Shown here piece after piece: positions 41,036 to 48,146 of a stretch of DNA of 64,000 bases (position 1 is the stretch's first letter; each line of letters starts with the position of its first letter). A program made the position numbers and the translations under genes. Source of the DNA: Roseateles sp. XES5 (GTDB taxonomy: Bacteria; Pseudomonadota; Alphaproteobacteria; Rhizobiales; Rhizobiaceae); assembly GCF_020535545.1 (NCBI RefSeq), contig NZ_CP084752.1, forward strand, positions 3,871,501-3,935,500, written 5' to 3'. The notes below the pieces were generated by a model that saw only the letters and a list, made by a program, of their open reading frames with translations, did no database searches and had not been told where the DNA came from.

Positions 41036-41857
41036 AGGTGCTCACCCACTTTTGGTTGAGGTCATTAAGAGCCAAAAGATTTTCGCGACAAGGCCTTTTT
41101 ATCTTTCGGCATATCCCGTTATGCAGTTGACGCGTTTCCCGCACAGAAGGGTTAATATTCAGGTTTTTCCGACCCATTTTCGCCGCCCCCGCGGTCCCTC
41201 GCTGTGTGGTGCGGCGTATGAATTCGGGACGCATCGTCTATTTCTGGTACAGCCTGGCACGAAGGTTCGTCCCTTGTGGCTCTGCAACCGAGGCCGTGCC
41301 AACCGTGAAAGATTCCCGGTCGCCCTGTTTCGGGGCAGGCAAGCGTGACTGAACGGAGCATCAGGCAGGCCTCTCTACGCCCCCGGGGACGGAAACATCG
41401 GGTCCTCAAACCACAACAAGCGCGCCGGGAAATGCATGCATGACCATGGGAATGCGCGCATCTGGGGCCCAGGAAAGAATCGGTCCGGCTTCGGGTGGAA
41501 ACGACGATGGCGCCTTGACCGCACGGCCGCCAGCCGGGCGCGCAGGGCGCCACGATTGGTGGCGAGGATCGTTTCGCCCTGCAATCGTCCGCTCGCCTTC
41601 AGCACCCTTGCGATTTCACCAGGCACGCCCCCATCGCCAGAGATCGCGACCGTCTCAGCACGCATTGCAAGGGCCGTCCGCAACAAGCACGCGCACAACC
41701 GGACGCGGAGGATCGACATGGTTTATGAAACTTGGTCCGATCTCTTCAAATTTTACTCAAAACACGCCGCCAATCTATACTTGAGGTTATCCAAGTAAGT
41801 TCGCGGTATATTTATTCGAAAGCGCTACGTTTTACCCAACAACAGAGGTAGAACCCA
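41036..41857. other. 822-bp divergent control region between adhesin and protease genes
   Basis: No convincing gene; the short open frames here have no recognisable product. It must hold the promoters of both divergent genes. The parts next to the genes (41060-41160 and 41720-41850) are more AT-rich than the GC-rich middle (41380-41700). AGAGGTAG lies just before the protease ATG. Confidence 0.55.
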
Positions 41858-42883
41858 ATGCGCTTCAACAATACAAAAACAAAAAGCCGCATCATTGCCA
41901 TGTCCGCAGCAGCCATTGTCGCAGGTTGGGTCACTACCGCCGCCGCAGAAAGCAAACCGTCTCTTCCGGCACAGATGAGCGGCGGCTATACTTTCTCCAT
42001 GGCCAGCATGGCCAAGATTCTGACAGCAACCGGCCGGCAGGAGGTCCTGACGAGGATCGGGTACTATGCCCGCCTGCTGACGCCTTCGGCTGCGATGGAC
42101 GGAATCGATCGTGAAACCCGCACGGCCACCATCGTCAAACCGGACTACGCCGCGCTGGGAACCCCGGCAAAGGCTGCAACGAACACCGCCGTCTTCGGTT
42201 CGCTTGCCATCGGCTTCAATCGCCTGCCGGCCGTCGCGAAGCTGAATGCCATCAAGGTCAGCAACGCCGCCACCGACCCGATCTCCTGCGAAAACAGCAC
42301 GTGCGATCTGCCTCGCGCCGCTTTCGCCCGCACCGTCGATAATCTGCGCGATGCCGGCTTCATGGAAAAGATCCGCTCGGTGAACGCCCTGGTCAACAGC
42401 TTCGTGCGCTACCGCCGTGACGCCGACACCAGCGGCCGTCTCGATTATTGGGCGACGCCGGAGGAAACGCTCGCCCGCCGCAGCGGCGACTGCGAGGACT
42501 ATGCGATCCTGAAAATGGCGGCGCTGACGCGCCTCGGCCTGCCCGAATCCAGCATGTCCATCGTCATTCTGCGCGATGAGAGCCGTAACCTGTTCCACGC
42601 GGTCCTTGCGGTGCGCACCAATCAAGGCTTCTTCATTCTCGACAACATGCGCAAGGAAACCCTGCGCGACCGCGACCTGCCGCAATATATGCCGCTTTAT
42701 TCGGTCAGCGCCGGCAAGGGGTATCTGCATGGCCGCAAGGCGAAGGATGGCCAGATGGCCATGAGCCGCGTCGCCTTCGACAAGGTCGCCCCCGGCGAAG
42801 GCCCCGGCGCCGTCTTCGGCGACGAGCAGGCTGCCGCCATCAAGGCAACGCCGGTCGACGAGAGCGCCGTGGTCGCCTTCTGA
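41858..42883 (+). CDS. Transglutaminase-like cysteine protease (BTLCP, LapG-like)
   Basis: Periplasmic bacterial transglutaminase-like cysteine protease of 341 residues. It has an N-terminal signal peptide (to about residue 30, TTAAAES) and the catalytic triad Cys212 (SGDCEDYAILK), His247 (LFHAVLAVR) and Asp262 (FILDNMR). In Pseudomonas fluorescens the BTLCP protein LapG cuts the giant adhesin LapA near its N-terminus at a di-alanine site, releasing it from the cell; LapD and c-di-GMP control this. The divergent giant adhesin makes this gene a good candidate for the same role. The name LapG is not assigned because the calcium-binding and LapD-contact residues were not checked. Confidence 0.87.
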   Translation: MRFNNTKTKSRIIAMSAAAIVAGWVTTAAAESKPSLPAQMSGGYTFSMASMAKILTATGRQEVLTRIGYYARLLTPSAAMDGIDRETRTATIVKPDYAALGTPAKAATNTAVFGSLAIGFNRLPAVAKLNAIKVSNAATDPISCENSTCDLPRAAFARTVDNLRDAGFMEKIRSVNALVNSFVRYRRDADTSGRLDYWATPEETLARRSGDCEDYAILKMAALTRLGLPESSMSIVILRDESRNLFHAVLAVRTNQGFFILDNMRKETLRDRDLPQYMPLYSVSAGKGYLHGRKAKDGQMAMSRVAFDKVAPGEGPGAVFGDEQAAAIKATPVDESAVVAF

Positions 42884-43034
42884 TCTCCACCAAGCGGTGC
42901 GCCCCTCGCGCCGCAGCGACCGTCTACCCTTGCCGCAACCATTGCACGGGACAAAGCATAGCGCTGCGAGCTGGAAGGCTTGCATAGCGGGCCGAATGCC
43001 AGCTACATCTCGGGTTGTAACCTGGGGGCGAGTG

Positions 43035-43577
43035 ATGGGGTCTTTTTCAATTTGGCACTGGGTCGCTGCACTGGCTTTTCTCGGCACCATTGCCTTTCTA
43101 ATCGGTCAAGTGCTGCGCAAGAAGCCGACGCATCCGTCGGAATTGAAAGGTATTGGCGGCTGGCTTGCGTGGCTCGCCATAGGTCAAGTGTTAGGGCTTT
43201 TTCAGCTGGTACTGAGCTTTGCCTTAAGCCTCGGGGATTACGGATTCCTGTCTACCGCTTACCCACTCAGAGTTCACATCGCAGCTTATGCGGAAATAGC
43301 AATGGGTGCCGGCTACGTTATCTTGGTAATTGCGACGACAATCGCTTTATTCAGGAAGAAAAAGTATTTCCCTCAACTCTTTTTATGCCAGTGGATTACG
43401 CTTCCCGCTCTTGCCATAGTGAGTACAGCCATAGTCACTTTTGCACTTGGTATCCCATCAAGCGAGGTCATAACGCCTAAAGAGATCACATCTACGCTTG
43501 TTGCCTTTGGCGTGGGAGGGCTATGGGTTCGGTATACTCAGGTATCCAATCGCGTCGCGAATACGATGGTCAACTAG
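43035..43577 (+). CDS. DUF2569-like membrane protein
   Basis: A 180-residue integral membrane protein with four to five hydrophobic helices (WHWVAALAFLGTIAFLIG; IGGWLAWLAIGQVLGLFQ; IAMGAGYVILVIATTIALF; LPALAIVSTAIVTFALGI). The GIGGWLAWLAIGQVLG segment and charged loop KKPTHPSELKG fit the DUF2569 family, whose function is unknown. GC content and codon choice look lower than in flanking genes, hinting at acquisition. ATG at 43035 follows a G-rich GGGGGCGAG; a GTG lies one codon upstream. Confidence 0.66.
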   Translation: MGSFSIWHWVAALAFLGTIAFLIGQVLRKKPTHPSELKGIGGWLAWLAIGQVLGLFQLVLSFALSLGDYGFLSTAYPLRVHIAAYAEIAMGAGYVILVIATTIALFRKKKYFPQLFLCQWITLPALAIVSTAIVTFALGIPSSEVITPKEITSTLVAFGVGGLWVRYTQVSNRVANTMVN

Positions 43578-43930
43578 GTTCCTATTTCCAAGGCGTGGCA
43601 TCTCGGATTTCAGCGGCACACGGTCGTCACTTCAGCTTCGTCATCTGGCGCGCCATGATAACGGCCTGACGATAACGAAGCCTTCTTACAGCGTCGGTGC
43701 CAACACATCGGGCACGCGACGCGCGGCGCGCACGTCAACCGTCATCCGGGAGCGTCCGACAAAAGCTGAAACTCTGGTGCTGCCGGTTGCCGAAGAGGCA
43801 CAGCACCGATTGGTGTCCGCTTTGTTTTCTTCAGTGTTGAGGCTTGCCGGGTATTCGAAGTCCGGTTGGTGACGTCAGGAAAGGGAAAAGCCCTGGCCCG
43901 CAAGAAACACGACGTCTTCAACTGAATAAA
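43578..43930. other. Intergenic region before tRNA-Pro
   Basis: 353 bp in which no convincing gene, repeat or terminator is seen; a short open frame that crosses it (ending 43872) has no recognisable features. Confidence 0.5.
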
Positions 43931-44007
<77 letters not shown>

Positions 44008-44106
44008 TCCGTTCCGGTGACGGGGAGATACACGCATCCGCCCTGGGCCGCAACAGCAAATGGTGGCTATCCGGTGGTTCTTTTTGGAAATCGCCTGTCT
44101 TAAGAA

Positions 44107-44123
44107 AGGGCTCGGCGGAGCCC
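44107..44123 (-). terminator. Terminator of the DUF192 gene
   Basis: Stem GGGCTC (44108-44113) / GAGCCC (44118-44123) directly beyond the stop codon, followed on the minus strand by TTTCTTAAG. Confidence 0.6.
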
Positions 44124-44621
44124 CTACTTTGTCTTGCGCAGGGACTGTATCAGCTCGTTCTCGATGCGGTTGCCGGGGCGCAGGCCGAGGCGTTTTGCGG
44201 CGCCGCCGTTGAGTTCAAGCACGTAGTCGATCGGCCCGCCGGAATCGATGATCGCTTCGGAAAGCGGTTCGGCGTTTTCCTTGATCGTGCGCACCTTGCC
44301 GTCCTTGGCGATGAACAGCATGTCGAGCGGGATATAGGTGTTCTTCATCCACATGAAGACCTGCCGCGTTTCGCCGAAGGCGAACAGCATGCCGCGATCC
44401 TCGGCCATTTCGGCACGGTTCATCAGCCCCTGCTCGCGCTGGCGCGGCGTCACGGCAAGCTCCACCGTGAAGGCATGGCTCTTGCCGTCCTTCGTGACGA
44501 TGGTCAGCGGCTGGGTGTCGAATTTCTCTTCCGCGGCGGCCTGGAGGGCGGAACAAAGAAAAAGCGCCAGAACGGCGCTTGCCAGACGCGCGACACCGAG
44601 GGCCCGCATGACGCGCAGCAT
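44124..44621 (-). CDS. DUF192 family secreted protein
   Basis: A 165-residue protein with a signal peptide (LASAVLALFLCSALQAAAEE) and a DUF192 core: VTPRQREQGLMNRAEM, MLFAFGETRQVFMWMKNTYIPLDMLF, and YVLELNGGAAKRLGLRPGN. The family is widespread and has a compact beta fold; function unknown. ATG at 44621 overlaps the stop of the upstream cold-shock gene by one base (TGATG), so they share an operon, an arrangement common in rhizobia. Confidence 0.86.
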   Translation of the reverse strand: MLRVMRALGVARLASAVLALFLCSALQAAAEEKFDTQPLTIVTKDGKSHAFTVELAVTPRQREQGLMNRAEMAEDRGMLFAFGETRQVFMWMKNTYIPLDMLFIAKDGKVRTIKENAEPLSEAIIDSGGPIDYVLELNGGAAKRLGLRPGNRIENELIQSLRKTK

Positions 44622-45199
44622 CAATGCGCCCTGCCGCCCGGAACCGGCATGTCGGGATGGATTTCTGCAGCCATCAGGCCCTTGTCGCCATCGCCGAAAC
44701 GCACCAGCACGACCTGGCCGGGGCGTAGTTCCGTCAGGCCGAAGCGGCGCAGCGTCTCCATATGAATGAAGATGTCTTCCGTGCCCTCGCCGCGCGTCAG
44801 GAAGCCGAAGCCCTTGGTACGGTTGAACCACTTGACCAGAACGCGCTCCAGACCACTGGAGGGCGTGACCTGCACATGGGTCTTGACCGGCGGCATCTGC
44901 GAGGGATGCACGGCCGTGGTCTGGTCCATGGAAAGAATGCGGAAGGCCTGGTAGCCGCGGTCGCGCTTCTGGATGAGCGCGACGACGCGCGTGCCTTCAA
45001 GAACCGTCTGGTAGCCGTCGCGGCGCAGGCACGTAACGTGCAGCAGCACGTCCTGCATGCCATTGTCGGGCACGATGAAGCCGAAGCCCTTGGCAACGTC
45101 GAACCACTTGATGACGCCGGTGATCTCGATCAGATCGACGGCGTCATTGCTCTGGTCATCACGCGCCGTGATTTCCTTTGAAGACACCCTGTCCACCAT
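44621..45199 (-). CDS. Double cold-shock-domain protein
   Basis: A 192-residue protein with two cold-shock domains in tandem. Each has the RNP1 and RNP2 RNA-binding motifs: first KGFGFIVPDN and VLLHVT (residues 37-56), second KGFGFLTRGEG and IFIHMET (about 128-146). Predicted single-stranded RNA/DNA binder acting as an RNA chaperone. Double-domain Csp proteins are typical of alphaproteobacteria. Upstream of the DUF192 gene in one operon. Confidence 0.92.
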   Translation of the reverse strand: MVDRVSSKEITARDDQSNDAVDLIEITGVIKWFDVAKGFGFIVPDNGMQDVLLHVTCLRRDGYQTVLEGTRVVALIQKRDRGYQAFRILSMDQTTAVHPSQMPPVKTHVQVTPSSGLERVLVKWFNRTKGFGFLTRGEGTEDIFIHMETLRRFGLTELRPGQVVLVRFGDGDKGLMAAEIHPDMPVPGGRAH

Positions 45200-45393
45200 G
45201 ACCTGCCAGCCCCTCGTTTACGCGTCACATGAGTTACGGTTAACTGATTCTTGATAACCAGAATAACATTGTCCCGATGCGAATGCGCAAGCCCCTTTGA
45301 AAGTTTTGCCGATGCCATTGGTAGGCGGCAAGGCTTGCCTGAGGCTGACAAAAACCTAATCTTCCGGGCGATTCCCATTCAAAGGAGTTTTTC

Positions 45394-45834
45394 ATGCGTT
45401 ATCTTCACACGATGGTCCGCGTCAAAGACGTCGACCAGTCCCTTCATTTCTACTGCACGCTTTTCGGTCTTCAGGAAGTTCGCCGCTACGAGAACGACAA
45501 GGGCCGCTTCACGCTGATCTTCCTCGCCGCCCCGGAAGACGTCGCCACGGCGCGCGAAAACGCGACGCCCTGCCTGGAACTCACCTATAACTGGGATACC
45601 GAAGACTATGCGGGCGGGCGTAATTTCGGCCACCTCGCCTACGAGGTCGACGATATCTATGCGCTCTGCCAGAAGCTGATGGACAACGGCGTCACCATCA
45701 ACCGCCCGCCGCGCGACGGCCACATGGCCTTCGTGCGCTCGCCGGACGGCATCTCCATCGAGATCCTGCAGAAGGGCGAGAACCTCGCCCCGGCGGAACC
45801 CTGGGCCTCGATGGGCAATACCGGCGCCTGGTAA
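45394..45834 (+). CDS. gloA: Lactoylglutathione lyase (glyoxalase I)
   Basis: Metal-dependent enzyme that isomerises the methylglyoxal-glutathione hemithioacetal to lactoylglutathione. The 146-residue VOC protein shows the four metal ligands His5 (LHTMVRV), Glu62 (CLELTYN), His80 (FGHLAYE) and Glu123 (SIEILQK). Typical opening MRYLHTMVRVKDVDQSLHFY. AAAGGAG lies about nine bases before the ATG. Downstream of divergent cold-shock operon. Confidence 0.94.
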   Translation: MRYLHTMVRVKDVDQSLHFYCTLFGLQEVRRYENDKGRFTLIFLAAPEDVATARENATPCLELTYNWDTEDYAGGRNFGHLAYEVDDIYALCQKLMDNGVTINRPPRDGHMAFVRSPDGISIEILQKGENLAPAEPWASMGNTGAW

Positions 45835-46164
45835 GCGCCCCGGACGCAAGCCCCGGGCAAAGCTTGGGTCCTATACATCCGTATTACGAACCATCGTTTC
45901 GCCGTATTTGACCGGAAGATTCTTGCCATTCCGGTCGGTCGCCAGCGTGAGGGGGCGTTTCGGCCGTTTCAGAGCCGGATGCTTCCGTTCCGCGTTCCAC
46001 GGCTTCACACGCTTCGGCCTTTACAGCATCGGCCGAAACGGTAACATCGCGGCAACCGCAGCCTGGGCCCTAAGGCTTTCTCGATTGCGGTTGCGACTGT
46101 TTGAAGAACTGGCCTCATCGGCGGCAAGACCGAGGGCACGAACGTCGAAAGCGGGGGAAAGCCT
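45835..46164. other. Intergenic region before the M15-like lipoprotein gene
   Basis: 330 bp without a credible gene. It contains a perfect 8-bp inverted repeat GACCGGAA (45910-45917) / TTCCGGTC (45929-45936), possibly the gloA transcript end or an operator. A strong ribosome-binding GGGGGAAAG precedes the next gene. Confidence 0.5.
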
Positions 46165-47475
46165 TTGCAGGACATGCAGGGAAAGTGGCCGCGTCTGAAG
46201 ACGCTGCGGTATGGATTGCTGCTGGCCGTCTCGGTCGCCACGCTCTCGGGCTGCGTTTCCGCAGTCTCCACGGATATGCGCGCGGACGCCAAGGCCGCGC
46301 AGGAAAAGGAAGAAACGGTCGCCGAAGGCGCGGACGATACGACCACGCCGGTGGTCGCCTCGGGCGCGACGGCGCGGGATGCCTATGCCACGGCCGACGC
46401 CGGAACGGCCGGCCAGCCGATGGCCGGTGAAGCGGGCAGCGACACCGCCGGCCTCATCATGCAGCCGACGACGCTCAATGCCGGCCAGGCGAGCATCTAT
46501 TCCAATGGCGGCCAGGTGACGCCGACCGGCACGGCCTATACCACGCAGACCGCCGGCACCAATGCCACCACCAACAGCCTCTATGCCGCCTCCGGCATGG
46601 CCCAGACGACCAACCAGACGGGGGATCAGACGAGAAGCCTGCCCGTCGAGGACATGCCGCCGGTCGATTCGTCCGGGCAGCAGGTTCTGATGACGCCCGA
46701 CGGCGAGCAGGCCGTCGTCCTGCCGGAAAACGTTCCTATCCCCAAGACGGCGCGCACCGCGCTGGTCGCGGAAGCGGCAACGGGCAATGCCGCCGACCAG
46801 GCGCTGGCCCTGCCGGCGGAAGACGGCGCGGCCGTCGCGCTGCCGGAAACGACGGCAAAGGACAAGAATCGCAAGACGGTGACGCTCGCCTCGCTCTTTG
46901 CCGAAAAGCGGGAAGCCAAGGGCGAGTTCGACGGCGAGCGCTTCGTGGCGACGCCGCGCCGCGTGATCAACCGCGACAGCGCCAATGCCACGCAGATGGC
47001 CTCGCTCGGCTCCCTACCCGGCGTGACGACCGGCAATGCCTATGCGACGACGGATCATTCCGAATCGGAAGAGGTCGAGGACGACGCGCCGCAGTTCAAG
47101 GAAGTCGCTTCGCTTGCCGGGCTTGCCCGCCTTGCGCCCAATGGCCTCTGGCTGCAGACCGAGAAGGTGAAGACCGGCTGCTTCAAGCCGGAGCTGCTGC
47201 AGGTGCTGAAGACGATCGAGACGCATTATGACAAGCCGATCATCGTCACCTCGGGCCTGCGCGACATCAAGGTGAACCGCGCCAAGCAATCGCTGCACAC
47301 GCGCTGCGAAGCGGCGGACATCCAGATCGCGGGCGTCAGCAAATGGGAGCTTGCGGACTATCTGCGCAGCATGCCCGGCCGCGGCGGCGTCGGCACCTAT
47401 TGCCATACCGAATCCGTGCATATCGACGTCGGCCCCGAGCGCGACTGGAACTGGCGCTGCCGCCGGCGCAAATAG
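46165..47475 (+). CDS. Lipoprotein with C-terminal M15-type peptidase-like domain
   Basis: A 436-residue envelope protein. The signal peptide ends in a lipobox (LLAVSVATLSGC), so the mature protein is probably lipidated. Residues 30-330 are low-complexity, rich in Ala, Thr, Glu. The C-terminal 100 residues form a peptidase M15-like fold (IIVTSGLRDIKVNRAKQSLH, HTRCEAADIQI, ESVHIDVG), with His/Asp/His in positions of the Zn ligands of D-Ala-D-Ala carboxypeptidase/DUF882 proteins. A cell-wall role is likely. Start uncertain: TTG at 46165 has the better-spaced GGGGGAAA; an ATG lies at 46174. A terminator follows. Confidence 0.8.
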   Translation: MQDMQGKWPRLKTLRYGLLLAVSVATLSGCVSAVSTDMRADAKAAQEKEETVAEGADDTTTPVVASGATARDAYATADAGTAGQPMAGEAGSDTAGLIMQPTTLNAGQASIYSNGGQVTPTGTAYTTQTAGTNATTNSLYAASGMAQTTNQTGDQTRSLPVEDMPPVDSSGQQVLMTPDGEQAVVLPENVPIPKTARTALVAEAATGNAADQALALPAEDGAAVALPETTAKDKNRKTVTLASLFAEKREAKGEFDGERFVATPRRVINRDSANATQMASLGSLPGVTTGNAYATTDHSESEEVEDDAPQFKEVASLAGLARLAPNGLWLQTEKVKTGCFKPELLQVLKTIETHYDKPIIVTSGLRDIKVNRAKQSLHTRCEAADIQIAGVSKWELADYLRSMPGRGGVGTYCHTESVHIDVGPERDWNWRCRRRK

Positions 47476-47520
47476 CCGCACGGCGCTAAGCCTCTGGGAA
47501 CCATGTGGTTTCCCCTTCCG

Positions 47521-47551
47521 AAAGCCGCCTTCCGGGCGGCTTTTCATTTTT
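47521..47551 (+). terminator. Rho-independent terminator of the M15-like gene
   Basis: Stem AAAGCCGCC (47521-47529) / GGCGGCTTT (47535-47543), then TCATTTTTTT. Confidence 0.88.
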
Positions 47552-47573
47552 TTGTCACAACGGCTTTTTCCCG

Positions 47574-47602
47574 CTTGCGGAATAAAAAACGCCCTTCTAT
47601 AA
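47574..47602 (+). promoter_or_regulatory. Promoter of tRNA-Glu copy 1
   Basis: CTTGCG (47574-47579), 17-base spacer, CTATAA (47597-47602), 14 bases before the tRNA start. Confidence 0.72.
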
Positions 47603-47616
47603 GACGCCCACCGCAC

Positions 47617-47691
47617 GCGCCCTTCGTCTATCGGTTAGGACGCCAGATTTTCATTCTGGAAAGAGGGGTTCGACTCCCCTAGGGCGTGCCA
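47617..47691 (+). tRNA. tRNA-Glu (anticodon TTC), copy 1
   Basis: 75-base cloverleaf with encoded CCA; anticodon stem-loop CCAGA-TTTTCAT-TCTGG, anticodon TTC; T-arm GGGGTTCGACTCCCC. Identical to copies 2 and 3. Confidence 0.96.
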
Positions 47692-47779
47692 CGGTTTTCC
47701 CCTTTTCACCGCTTCGTTCCCGCATCTGAAACCGCCGCTTCAGGCTGTTGAAAAAGTTGCGTCCAACGCGATTTTCCGT

Positions 47780-47808
47780 CTTGCGAATCCGGCCGAGCCC
47801 GACTAGAA
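47780..47808 (+). promoter_or_regulatory. Promoter of tRNA-Glu copy 2
   Basis: CTTGCG (47780-47785), 17-base spacer, CTAGAA (47803-47808), 14 bases before the tRNA. Confidence 0.7.
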
Positions 47809-47822
47809 GACGCCCACCGCAC

Positions 47823-47897
47823 GCGCCCTTCGTCTATCGGTTAGGACGCCAGATTTTCATTCTGGAAAGAGGGGTTCGACTCCCCTAGGGCGTGCCA
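47823..47897 (+). tRNA. tRNA-Glu (anticodon TTC), copy 2
   Basis: Sequence identical to copy 1, 206 bp downstream of it; also preceded by a repeated GACGCCCACCGCAC leader. Confidence 0.96.
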
Positions 47898-47994
47898 CTT
47901 TCTCCCCCTTGCAATGCCGGAAACAGATCGCTCCCAAGGCGGATTCCAACCTGTGAGCAAAGCTGGAAAAATCTGAAAATTCCTGCATTTAGGG

Positions 47995-48023
47995 CTTGCG
48001 CAAATCGGCATGCCCGACTAGAA
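47995..48023 (+). promoter_or_regulatory. Promoter of tRNA-Glu copy 3
   Basis: CTTGCG (47995-48000), 17-base spacer, CTAGAA (48018-48023), 14 bases before the tRNA. Confidence 0.7.
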
Positions 48024-48037
48024 GACCCTCACCGCAC

Positions 48038-48112
48038 GCGCCCTTCGTCTATCGGTTAGGACGCCAGATTTTCATTCTGGAAAGAGGGGTTCGACTCCCC
48101 TAGGGCGTGCCA
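48038..48112 (+). tRNA. tRNA-Glu (anticodon TTC), copy 3
   Basis: Identical to copies 1 and 2; 215 bp downstream of copy 2; leader GACCCTCACCGCAC differs slightly. Confidence 0.96.
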
Positions 48113-48146
48113 CTCTCCCCCTTCGTCGTCATTGAAATCGCGCCGT

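Noticed and set aside
41375..41784. Overlapping short open frames in the adhesin-protease gap.
   Set aside because: No ribosome site, no family features, rich in Arg as expected of non-coding GC-rich DNA.
47617..48112. Three short direct repeats as a possible CRISPR.
   Set aside because: The repeated 75-base unit folds as tRNA-Glu and the spacers are of unequal length.
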